In this document: piece after piece, positions 7,111-14,081 of the stretch
Position numbering within the stretch: the stretch's first letter is position 1
Layout: each line of letters starts with the position of its first letter
Assembly (NCBI GenBank): GCA_023392185.1
Contig: JAEVZP010000028.1
Location: forward strand, 1-37,942
DNA from: Bacteroidota bacterium
Lineage (GTDB): Bacteria; Bacteroidota; Bacteroidia; Chitinophagales; Chitinophagaceae
Length of the DNA stretch: 37,942 nt
Direction of reading: 5' to 3'
Notes under the pieces: generated by a model
Database searches by the model: none
What the model saw: the letters and a program-made list of their open reading frames with translations, nothing else
Told to the model about the DNA's origin: nothing
Position numbers and translations under genes: made by a program

Positions 7111-7153
7111 AAGTCTCTCCGAACACTTTTATACTTAATGTTCGGAGAGACTT
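7111..7153 (-). terminator. Rho-independent terminator of the beta-helix gene
   Basis: A perfect 15-base stem, AAGTCTCTCCGAACA with TGTTCGGAGAGACTT, has a 13-base loop and is followed on the minus strand by TTTACC. It separates the two T9SS cargo genes into distinct transcripts. Its stem resembles the terminator at 5383-5409 (shared GTCTC and CCGAA elements). Confidence 0.88.
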
Positions 7154-7166
7154 GGAAAGAAAAAAA

Positions 7167-9605
7167 TTACTGGCGGCTGATTTTGAAGGTGGTCACCTTG
7201 TTTCCGCTGTCAACCAGCTGTAGGGTATAAATACCAGCGGCAAAGGATTTCAGGCTAAGGGTATTGGCCTGCTCTGAGAGTACACCAGAAAGCAGTACGC
7301 GGCCCGTGATGTCTTTAACGGTGTAGAGGGTGCCGTTTGCCACACCAGAGATGTTCACCTCACCGTTTGCTGTTGGGTTCGGATAAAGAGCAACCTTTTC
7401 AGAAGCGCTCAACCCAGCAATGGTGCCCGCTTCGTCATTTCCGGTACGGGCCGCTTTCCCCATTCCACCTGCTAAGGCCTCCACCTCCGGCTCGAACTCT
7501 TGATTCTCGTAGACCGATAGGTAGTAACGGGCTGCAAATCGGGCTGCGCCTGCACCGTCAAAAGCAATATCGTTTATAGCACCTTTATCAGCGGAAGAAA
7601 CGACTCCCCAATCGTGTTCATTTTCTGCCAGGGTTCTTCCAACCTGATACAGAAGATTTAATTGGGTTAATTCCTCCGCTTCAGTTGTGGAGAGGCTAAA
7701 TGCTCCCGGAATAGTGGCAAGCGTATGAAGCGCTTCATCCCAGTCACCGGCGGCTGCCTCAAGGCTTGCCTTTTGAATTCGGAAACTTGGCAGGTATTTA
7801 ACATGACTCAACACCCAGCGGGCACTGTCTAAATCCTGGCTGCCGCTCGTGTCCCATACGCCATAATAGACATCAAGCATATTGTAGTGCAGCCGGGTAT
7901 ATTCGGCTATCAACTCCTTCATTTTGTTGGTGTCGCTCTCCATGGCGGTCTCCAGCGCGCTTTTCTTTGTCAGAAAAGTGGAGGCATCAATCGGCAAGTA
8001 AGCAGCATCCCCATAAGTGTTAGGGCAACCATATGGTAGACCGGATACTGGACTTACGCTACCGCTATAACCACCAAAAGGAATATAACCAATATATACA
8101 ATAGGCAAACCTTCGTTCACATAGTTACGCGGGCCATTACTGTTGTTCAGGAAACTAAAACTATTTCCGGCGTCGGCGGGGGAGCCGCTTACAAAATTGC
8201 TTTGCAGACCTGCGATGCCCGCCGTTGCAGTGGGTGTGCTTTTCACAACTGTAATATCATAAGCGTCCGAAACTGTGTTGCTCATCTGATTACACAGGAA
8301 CCGCAGCCCTTCTGCAGAAGTGCCCAGATTCCGGTTTAGGTCAATCGCCTGCAGGGCGTAGCGGGCATTTTTGATTGTGTTTCGATAGATTCTGTTAGGA
8401 GCCGAACCGCTGCTCTTTACGGTAATGCCATACGTCTTAGAGTTAGCACCCGGAGCAGATACATTTACCTTGTTGCCTTCCACATAATAACCGGTAGATC
8501 CACCCAGAAAAATAGCTGTATGATTATTAACGTTGTCCGGGGTAATATTGAAAGTATTCTCCAGCAAAATAGCCTGATTGGTATTGGCTAGGTCGATACC
8601 GTTTCGGCAATTGTTGAAAGTAGTATTCTGTACATTAACCCGGTAAGAACCGTTCTGTGCCCATGCACGCGTCACAATGCCGTTTCGTAGGTTGTTAAAT
8701 ACGCTGGGCGTGCCATTTGAGCAGCGTGTACCATAGGCAAGATAAGGGGTTGAACAGTAGCGGTCAACGGTTACACCTGCATTATCAATCAGGATGCCGG
8801 CGACATTGAGATTTTTTCCTCCAATCGAGGGGCTAACGGTAAAAGTATTCCCAACGACGCTTACGCCGTTGACTTCATGAAGACACATAAATGCTTCCAG
8901 CGACGGTGCAGTGGTTGTCTGTTCAAACTTACAGTCCTGAAAAAAAGACCGGTCGTTCTGATAGTAGGTCCGGCTGCCCACTTTTATAAAGTTCCGGTAG
9001 TGTTGCATCCATACGGCGTAGCCCTGGCTGTTTCCAAATTTAGATTGCTGGGCCTGAATAATGCCGCCGCCCGTGTAGACGGCACCGCCTGTACCGTATG
9101 CAATATCAAAGTTGCAGACGCCAAATCTGGTACCCTTTACAGTTGCATTCTTAAAAGTTGCTCTGGACATTCTCTTATCGCTTTGGCTAATGGCCTGCCA
9201 ATTAGAGGCGGTACCCCCTTGAGGATCTTGCGGGTGTCTGTTTCCCATTACGGAGATGCCGTACCACAGCCCCGTGCTTGAGGTGATAGTACCATTATCA
9301 ATGATTAACTGACCTCCAGATAAAGCGCCAGGTACATCCCAAACATAGGGATATACTTGAATAATGCCCATAGAGCCACTTGCAGCCATGTCAACGACAG
9401 CACCATTGGTTATAGTCAGAGAACCACCGGGAAATATCTCTATTTTGCTTGCAGTTTTGTTAGTAGTCCACACGGTTGGCGACGTAATAGCATAGGTTTG
9501 TCCAAGGACAATATTGCTGTTTAAGAGGGAGCCGGAGAGCAATATACCGAAACAAACTATGTGAAGTTTAAGTTTTAATTTTCTCAACCACACATGGGGG
9601 GGCAA
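7167..9605 (-). CDS. T9SS-exported parallel beta-helix protein, type A sorting domain
   Basis: About 812 residues in the open frame, secreted. Residues 10-36 (KLKLKLHIVCFGILLSGSLL to VLGQ) are a Sec signal peptide. From about 40 to 530 the sequence has the NT-, GI- and NTF-rich pattern of right-handed beta-helices with PbH1-like repeats (FNNLRNGIVTRAW, FNNCRNGIDLANTN, LENTFNITPDN, VEGNKVNV). The next 200 residues are helical, and the last 75 (VALYPNPTANGEVNI, then YTVKDITG, then GIYTLQLV) are a T9SS sorting domain. Such proteins are often adhesins or polysaccharide-active; no catalytic residues can be assigned. The start is abnormal: the frame opens only with TTG at 9605, while an ATG at 9645 is out of frame by one base across a run of seven C. 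Confidence 0.85.
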   Translation of the reverse strand: MPPHVWLRKLKLKLHIVCFGILLSGSLLNSNIVLGQTYAITSPTVWTTNKTASKIEIFPGGSLTITNGAVVDMAASGSMGIIQVYPYVWDVPGALSGGQLIIDNGTITSSTGLWYGISVMGNRHPQDPQGGTASNWQAISQSDKRMSRATFKNATVKGTRFGVCNFDIAYGTGGAVYTGGGIIQAQQSKFGNSQGYAVWMQHYRNFIKVGSRTYYQNDRSFFQDCKFEQTTTAPSLEAFMCLHEVNGVSVVGNTFTVSPSIGGKNLNVAGILIDNAGVTVDRYCSTPYLAYGTRCSNGTPSVFNNLRNGIVTRAWAQNGSYRVNVQNTTFNNCRNGIDLANTNQAILLENTFNITPDNVNNHTAIFLGGSTGYYVEGNKVNVSAPGANSKTYGITVKSSGSAPNRIYRNTIKNARYALQAIDLNRNLGTSAEGLRFLCNQMSNTVSDAYDITVVKSTPTATAGIAGLQSNFVSGSPADAGNSFSFLNNSNGPRNYVNEGLPIVYIGYIPFGGYSGSVSPVSGLPYGCPNTYGDAAYLPIDASTFLTKKSALETAMESDTNKMKELIAEYTRLHYNMLDVYYGVWDTSGSQDLDSARWVLSHVKYLPSFRIQKASLEAAAGDWDEALHTLATIPGAFSLSTTEAEELTQLNLLYQVGRTLAENEHDWGVVSSADKGAINDIAFDGAGAARFAARYYLSVYENQEFEPEVEALAGGMGKAARTGNDEAGTIAGLSASEKVALYPNPTANGEVNISGVANGTLYTVKDITGRVLLSGVLSEQANTLSLKSFAAGIYTLQLVDSGNKVTTFKISRQ
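9596..9602 (-). repeat. C7 homopolymer interrupting the start of the beta-helix gene
   Basis: On the coding strand seven C lie between the ATG at 9645 and the signal-peptide frame. With six C the ATG frame would read MKRSFLPPKALTHFAPHVWL and run on into the KLKLKLH signal peptide; with seven it stops after 25 codons. It is a candidate phase-variation tract, or a length error. Confidence 0.6.
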
Positions 9606-9629
9606 AATGTGTAAGTGCTTTGGGAGGAA

Positions 9630-9643
9630 GAAACGATCGTTTC
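9630..9643. promoter_or_regulatory. Palindrome GAAACGATCGTTTC overlapping the upstream ATG
   Basis: A perfect 14-base palindrome begins at the last base of the ATG at 9645-9643. It could be an operator or an mRNA hairpin affecting initiation; no regulator is identified. Confidence 0.3.
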
Positions 9644-10076
9644 ATGGGAGGAGAATTTTAAAAAAGGGTTAAAAAAACAACCTAAAGCTTAAGAAAAATG
9701 TTTAGATTTCCTAAAACAATCAACTCCCATTTTGTTTTTTAACTAAAACTTAGCTCATCATTATCGTTAAAAGCTGGAATTATTTCACAAAGATTAATTA
9801 CTGCTTTCTACTAGCATCAGGTAGATAAATTGGAGCAATTTGCATCCTACCAGCACGCATCCGAACTGTGGCATTCAGGAAAATGCTTTCAGAAGTTCAG
9901 CCATCTGCTTTCACATTATTTTAAAAAAAGTGCTTTCTTGGAAGGCAGCTAAAAAAGCCACACACAACCATTGCTCAAAGCGCTCCAACAGCGTCCGTAT
10001 CCAACGGTGAAAGCCCGGCACCTACTCTTTTTCATTTCAATAGGAATGACTGAACACCCCAAAATTTTCCGGAAAA

Positions 10077-10108
10077 CGGTAGAACCGTTGCATGCAACGT
10101 CTCTACCG
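10077..10108. repeat. Imperfect 32-base palindrome downstream of ftcD
   Basis: The core CGTTGCATGCAACG (10086-10099) is a perfect palindrome, extended outward by CGGTAGA and TCTACCG arms with two mismatches per half. From memory, similar GTAGAGACGTTGCATGC-type elements occur as dispersed repeats in many bacterial genomes. It may also act as the ftcD terminator. Confidence 0.6.
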
Positions 10109-10134
10109 AAACAGGTATAACCAACCTTGAATTT

Positions 10135-11169
10135 TTAAAACTTCCGGAGCCCCTGGAGGCCTTCAGCCTTCAGCCGGTATTCCAAAATCTGAGTTTCCGG
10201 AAAAAACGGCCTTAGCCGGTCTAATTTCAGCTGTTCAATACCCGCTTCCAGGAGCGCTTTTGGGGAAAATGGGGCTGCATTTCCGGAAATATAATGTGCT
10301 CCGGCTTCTATCAAACACGCTTCTGGCATCAACCCAATCAGCTCCGAGCCGATAATCTCGCCGCCGTATTCGTGGGCCAGCGCTTCCGCAGCGAGAAACG
10401 CTTTGAGGGGCGAGGTAATGTGGTAATCCAGCAGGTTCATGGAAAGCTGGGCAGTGTCGTAGTCGGCCTGATGCCAGCCAATGACACGGGTAGCGGGCAG
10501 GAGTCCGCGCGGCGCTTCGCCAATAGCCAGTTGTTTGCCGCTCGGCCCGGTTTCGCGCAGGCGCACAGCGATTTCCCGGACGGCTTCCAAATCCAATCCT
10601 TTCAGGGAAATATTGAACGCTACCAGCAGTTTGCGCACACCCATAACGGTTGCGCCGGCCGCAGCATTAAAGGCTTTCGGGCCGTAGTCGGGCTGCCAGC
10701 GCGGTTCCTGCATCCGCTGGGAAAGCCCTTCGTACTCGCCCCGCCGGATTTGCGGCAAGGCTTTCCGGTGAGGTGCTTTAGCGTTGGTTTCATACAGAAA
10801 TACCGGAATGCCGAGCGCCTCCCCCACCCGCTTTGCCAGGGCATCCACCAAAGTCACCGCTTCTTCTGTTTCCATTCCGGCCAGGGGCACAAACGGACAC
10901 ACATCCGTTGCGCCGATGCGCGGGTGCACACCGGCCTGCGTGCGCATGTCAATTTTTTCGGCAGCGGTTTTGATAGATTGATACGCGGCTTCTATCACAG
11001 CTTCCGGCGCCCCGGCAAAGGTCATCACCGTGCGGTTGGCGCCCGGGCTTACATCCTGATGCAACAAGGCCACACCCGGAACGGCGGAAATGGCAGCAGC
11101 GATCGCAGCGAGCGTCTCGGGGTTGCGGCCTTCACTAAAGTTGGGGATGCACTCTAAAAGCGGGTTCAT
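10135..11169 (-). CDS. ftcD: Glutamate formiminotransferase
   Basis: This enzyme transfers the formimino group of N-formimino-L-glutamate to tetrahydrofolate, the last step of one histidine degradation route. The 344-residue protein opens with ECIPNFSEGRN, the invariant family signature, followed by LHQDVSPGANRTVMTFAG and HPRIGATDVCPFVPL, which form the N-terminal FTCD domain. LLVAFNISL and the segment around IIGSELIGLMPE belong to the second transferase domain. The C-terminal cyclodeaminase domain of the bifunctional enzyme is absent, so it is the monofunctional type. The ATG at 11169 is chosen because the family motif follows at once; a start at 11205 adds 12 unconserved residues. No other hut genes are nearby. 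Confidence 0.93.
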   Translation of the reverse strand: MNPLLECIPNFSEGRNPETLAAIAAAISAVPGVALLHQDVSPGANRTVMTFAGAPEAVIEAAYQSIKTAAEKIDMRTQAGVHPRIGATDVCPFVPLAGMETEEAVTLVDALAKRVGEALGIPVFLYETNAKAPHRKALPQIRRGEYEGLSQRMQEPRWQPDYGPKAFNAAAGATVMGVRKLLVAFNISLKGLDLEAVREIAVRLRETGPSGKQLAIGEAPRGLLPATRVIGWHQADYDTAQLSMNLLDYHITSPLKAFLAAEALAHEYGGEIIGSELIGLMPEACLIEAGAHYISGNAAPFSPKALLEAGIEQLKLDRLRPFFPETQILEYRLKAEGLQGLRKF

Positions 11170-11280
11170 AAGGGTAAAATTAGAAGGACCAGCCGGCCTC
11201 CCCAAACCCCTCCAAAGGAAGGGCTTTTCCGGAAAAAAGCAGCGCAGCTACCTGACTTCATTCGGCAAGACGCCGATACC

Positions 11281-11507
11281 GACCACAGAGGACACTGAGA
11301 AGGCACAGAGGTCCACAGAGACCCGCTTGTTATCTCTGTGGATCTCCGTGTAAACCTCGGTGTCCTCTGTGGTCCTTATTTTTATAAACGAGATTCCCGT
11401 TACCGGAAAGGCATAGGGGTGAGCTGGCTTTCTCTGTGGGCCTCTGTGAACGTCTCTGTGTTCTCCGTGTCCCTTATTTTTATAAATGAGATTCCCGCTA
11501 CCGGAAA
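11281..11507. repeat. CACAGAG-type repeat cluster with a large inverted repeat and two direct repeats
   Basis: Arms at 11281-11321 and 11333-11374 form an imperfect inverted repeat of about 41 bases, built of CACAGAG-like units around a 12-base loop. The arm motif returns at about 11430-11471. A second unit, CCTTATTTTTATAAA then GAGATTCCCG then ACCGGAAA, occurs at 11374-11409 and 11472-11507, a 98-base period with few mismatches. This resembles dispersed CACAGAG repeats found in environmental genomes; function unknown. Confidence 0.8.
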
Positions 11508-11609
11508 AACTTTTCCGGAAAAGAAAGAGATTCCCGAATTCGAAAATCGAATCCGTTAAGAAGTGGGTTTCGCTCTGCGCTTCTGGAGGGTTGGGGAGGG
11601 GCACTGTCG

Positions 11610-11617
11610 TACCTTTG
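11610..11617 (+). promoter_or_regulatory. -7 element of the heme oxygenase/phytochrome operon
   Basis: TACCTTTG is a perfect TAnnTTTG match, 35 bases before the heme oxygenase ATG. No -33 TTTG is present at ideal spacing; a TTG occurs at 11591. Confidence 0.55.
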
Positions 11618-11652
11618 CGAACTTACTTCAAAGTCCTTTTTTTATTTAGATA

Positions 11653-12243
11653 ATGAACACGATCCTGACGCTGGCAGAACGACTGCGCGAAGAAACCAAA
11701 ACCGAACACGCTTCCACCGAAAAAGCCATGATGCCCCTGCTGAAGGGCTCCCGCGATAAAGAAACTTACAGCCGCCTGCTCTGCGCGATGTACACCTACC
11801 TGAAGCCGGTAGAAGACGCCATTTTCCGGAAATTAGACACCACCCACCTGCCCGACCAGGCCTCGCGTCGCAACATGGATTCCATGGCTGCCGACCTGCA
11901 GGCAATGGATGCCCGCGGCTGCACCGAGCAGAAAACCACTGACCTGCCGCAAATCAACACGCCGGCCCAGGCTTTTGGCGCGCTCTACGTGCTGGAAGGC
12001 TCTACCATGGGCGGCCAGATTGTGAGCCAGATCATCCGCAAAAACATGCCGGAAGACCTGCACCACACCCGCTATTTTGATTCTTACGGCGACCAGACCC
12101 GCGCCATGTGGGGCCGCTTTATCGCTTCCCTGAACGCCTATGGCGAGGCGCACCCCGAGATGCACGAAGAAGTGCTTTCGGCGGCCCGCGAAACGTTTGC
12201 ACTTTTCGAAAAACACCTCAACGCTGTTCACCAGCCTGCATGA
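11653..12243 (+). CDS. bphO: Biliverdin-producing heme oxygenase
   Basis: It cleaves heme to biliverdin, CO and iron, supplying the phytochrome chromophore. The 196-residue soluble protein begins LAERLREETKTEHASTEKAM, with His19 as the expected proximal heme ligand. ALYVLEGSTMGGQIVSQIIR at about 110-131 matches the distal-helix region containing the conserved glycines. Length agrees with bacterial BphO/HemO proteins. Its TGA overlaps the phytochrome start (ATGA), so the two genes are translationally coupled, which strongly supports assignment as the phytochrome-dedicated heme oxygenase rather than an iron-acquisition enzyme. Confidence 0.93.
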   Translation: MNTILTLAERLREETKTEHASTEKAMMPLLKGSRDKETYSRLLCAMYTYLKPVEDAIFRKLDTTHLPDQASRRNMDSMAADLQAMDARGCTEQKTTDLPQINTPAQAFGALYVLEGSTMGGQIVSQIIRKNMPEDLHHTRYFDSYGDQTRAMWGRFIASLNAYGEAHPEMHEEVLSAARETFALFEKHLNAVHQPA

Positions 12244-13778
12244 ATCGCCCTGTTACGGATTACGAAGCCACCGTTTGCGGAAAGATTCCGCTGCACCGCA
12301 TCAATTCCATTCAACCCCACGGCGCGCTGCTCGTGTTGCACCCGGTACATTACACGATTGTACAGTGCAGCCTGAATGCCGACCTGATCCTCCAAACCGA
12401 CTGCCGGAACATCCATGGCAGTCGGTTTTTAGACTTGCTGTGTCCGGAAAGCCACGATCGTTTTAGCGAGCTGCTTCACCTCGCGCCCGGTACCGACCGC
12501 CTGCCCGACACCATTTGCCTGCGCGGCGAAGGCGAAGCGAAAATCACGGTTCAGGTCTTGCTGCACCGCACGCCGGAATATCTCATTCTGGAAATAGAGC
12601 CGGTGGATACGACCGCCGAGGCGCCCACATTTAGCGGCCTTTATCAGGAGTTAAAAAAAGCGATGGCCGTGGTCAATACTGCTCCCGATATGCACGGGGC
12701 CTGTCTGGCTACACTGGAAGAATTGAAAAAGCTCACCGGCTTTGACCGCTTGATGATGTATCGTTTTGACGATAACTGGGACGGAACGGTGATTACCGAA
12801 GTCCATGAGCCGGGCATGGAAAGCTATATGGGTCTGCGTTTTCCGGCCTCGGATATTCCACGGGTATCGCGCGATTTATATCAGCACAGCCCTTATCGCC
12901 ATATTCCCGACCGCGACTACAAACCGGTGTTGCTTTCTCCTGTTGTCAACCCGCTCACCGGCACCTTTACCGACCTTTCGGCCTGCAACCTGCGCGGTGT
13001 GGCGATCGTTCACCTGGAGTACCTGCGCAACATGCACGTGCGGGCCTCTATGTCTACCCGTATTCTGGCGCAGGGCCGGCTTTGGGGCCTGATTTCCTGC
13101 CACCACCGGCAACCGAAGCACCTGAGCTATGAAGAAGCGGCCATTTTTGAGTTGCTTTCCGATATGCTTTCCACCAAAGTAGTGGCGCTGGAAAAAGAAC
13201 GGGACGCCGAGAGCTACGGCCGGTTGCAGAGGTTGCAGGTGGGGTTGATCGAGCAGGTGCTGGTTTCCGAGGATTTTGCCGGCGCTTTGCTGGGCGAAGA
13301 AGGCCGGCTGGCTGCTTTTCTGGGTGTGGCAGGGGTCGTCATTCGCCGCCACAGGCGCTTGTATGCGCAGGGCGCAGTGCCTGATGCGGCTTTCGTGGAA
13401 GACTTGATTCTGTGGCTGCAATCCAACTACGATACCGATGTGGTGGCCTTGCACGAGCTGGCTGAGGTGTATGAACCGGCGCGCGGACTGGCCGACACAG
13501 CGGGCGGCATCATTGTGGTTCCACTGCGGCCCGAACAAGGCGAATACATTATCGGGTTTCGGCCGGAGCACGTGCAGGAAGTGTTTTGGGGCGGCAACCC
13601 GAATGAAGCGGTGCAGTGGGAAGCCGACGGCAACACCTACCACCCGCGCAATTCTTTTGAGATGTGGAAGCAAACCGTCCGGGGCAGCAGCCGCCGGTGG
13701 ACCGAGCCGGAAAAGGTTATGGCCGGGCGGCTTCAACACTTTTTGCAGGGGTATTTGCTGCGGGCGTTCGTACGGTAG
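12240..13778 (+). CDS. bphP: Bacteriophytochrome photosensory protein (PAS-GAF-PHY) without output domain
   Basis: A 512-residue cytoplasmic red/far-red light sensor. Cys13 (ATVCGKIPLHRINSIQPHG) is at the usual biliverdin-attachment position ahead of the PAS domain. The GAF domain holds FPASDIPR with Asp205, VHLEY with His258 and SCHHRQP with His288/289, the chromophore-pocket residues. The PHY domain has the tongue motifs WGG at about 450 and PRNSFEMW at 469-476. The protein ends right after PHY, with no histidine kinase or other effector, so it must signal through a partner. A frame extension upstream to 12108 is discounted because the ATGA overlap with bphO and the family N-terminus fix the start at 12240. 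The downstream kinase (14082-16472) is a candidate partner. Confidence 0.95.
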   Translation: MNRPVTDYEATVCGKIPLHRINSIQPHGALLVLHPVHYTIVQCSLNADLILQTDCRNIHGSRFLDLLCPESHDRFSELLHLAPGTDRLPDTICLRGEGEAKITVQVLLHRTPEYLILEIEPVDTTAEAPTFSGLYQELKKAMAVVNTAPDMHGACLATLEELKKLTGFDRLMMYRFDDNWDGTVITEVHEPGMESYMGLRFPASDIPRVSRDLYQHSPYRHIPDRDYKPVLLSPVVNPLTGTFTDLSACNLRGVAIVHLEYLRNMHVRASMSTRILAQGRLWGLISCHHRQPKHLSYEEAAIFELLSDMLSTKVVALEKERDAESYGRLQRLQVGLIEQVLVSEDFAGALLGEEGRLAAFLGVAGVVIRRHRRLYAQGAVPDAAFVEDLILWLQSNYDTDVVALHELAEVYEPARGLADTAGGIIVVPLRPEQGEYIIGFRPEHVQEVFWGGNPNEAVQWEADGNTYHPRNSFEMWKQTVRGSSRRWTEPEKVMAGRLQHFLQGYLLRAFVR

Positions 13779-13832
13779 AGGCCGCTACCCGCCTCCTCTT
13801 CAAAGGAGATGGAGATTAGCCTCGTTAATTTT

Positions 13833-13919
13833 CGGGTCATTGCGAGCGAAGCGAAGCAACCTGCACAAAATACGGTAGGCTGTGCAGATTACTTCGTCGT
13901 ACCTCCTCGCAATGACCCG
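13833..13919. repeat. ATTGCGAGCGAAGCGAAGCAA-type dispersed hairpin repeat
   Basis: The outer 14 bases CGGGTCATTGCGAG pair perfectly with CTCGCAATGACCCG. An inner stem CTGCACA/TGTGCAG and partially paired GAAG segments would give a branched, nearly full-length hairpin of 87 bases. The GTCATTGCGAGCGAAGCG motif is, from memory, a widespread dispersed repeat in unrelated bacteria. It could terminate bphO-bphP transcription. Confidence 0.8.
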
Positions 13920-14032
13920 CGTTTTCTGAGTGAACCAGATTCTACCATTTGTAAACCAAAACTGGTTATATCACATTTTTACTCCGCTCTCTCGGAGCGG
14001 AAAGGGTTAAGGCTCAAAACCGCCCGCTGCCT

Positions 14033-14040
14033 TATCTTTA
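14033..14040 (+). promoter_or_regulatory. Candidate -7 element of the kinase gene
   Basis: TATCTTTA is one base from TAnnTTTG and lies 41 bases before the ATG at 14082. No convincing -33 element was found. Confidence 0.35.
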
Positions 14041-14081
14041 TTAATTCCCCAAATTTGCCGTCCGTAATCCTGAAGTGATTG

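Larger units (their letters stand above)
9606..10134. other. Long intergenic region upstream of the beta-helix gene
   Basis: 529 bases without a convincing gene. The part near the beta-helix gene is AT-rich with long A and T runs and probably holds its promoter, but no clear TAnnTTTG element could be fixed. Towards ftcD there are three TGCTTTC copies (about 9883-9940), a TTTTCCGGAAAA site at 10065-10076, and the 32-base palindrome at 10077-10108. Confidence 0.5.
11206..11652. other. Repeat-rich divergent region between ftcD and the heme oxygenase gene
   Basis: 447 bases with no gene. It holds TTTTCCGGAAAA sites at 11225 and 11511, the CACAGAG repeat cluster (11281-11507) and the heme oxygenase promoter near 11610. 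Confidence 0.7.
13779..14081. other. Gap between the phytochrome and kinase genes
   Basis: 303 bases holding the ATTGCGAG hairpin repeat (13833-13919), a small CCGCTC/GAGCGG hairpin near 13985-14001, and a promoter-like TATCTTTA at 14033. The gap suggests that the kinase has its own promoter, although readthrough from bphP is possible. Confidence 0.55.

Noticed and set aside
9606..10134. tRNA or small RNA gene in the long intergenic region
   Set aside because: No cloverleaf or T-loop (GGTTCGAATCC-like) signature was seen; only palindromes and A/T runs.
11281..11507. Small coding genes in the CACAGAG repeat region
   Set aside because: Open frames exist on both strands but consist of low-complexity repeat translation without starts or family motifs.
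12108..12239. N-terminal extension of the phytochrome frame
   Set aside because: It overlaps the heme oxygenase coding sequence in another frame, has no similarity to phytochromes, and the ATGA overlap gives a natural start at 12240.
13809..13878. Short peptide containing VIASEAKQP
   Set aside because: This is the translation of the ATTGCGAGCGAAGCGAAGCAA dispersed repeat, a known source of spurious gene calls.
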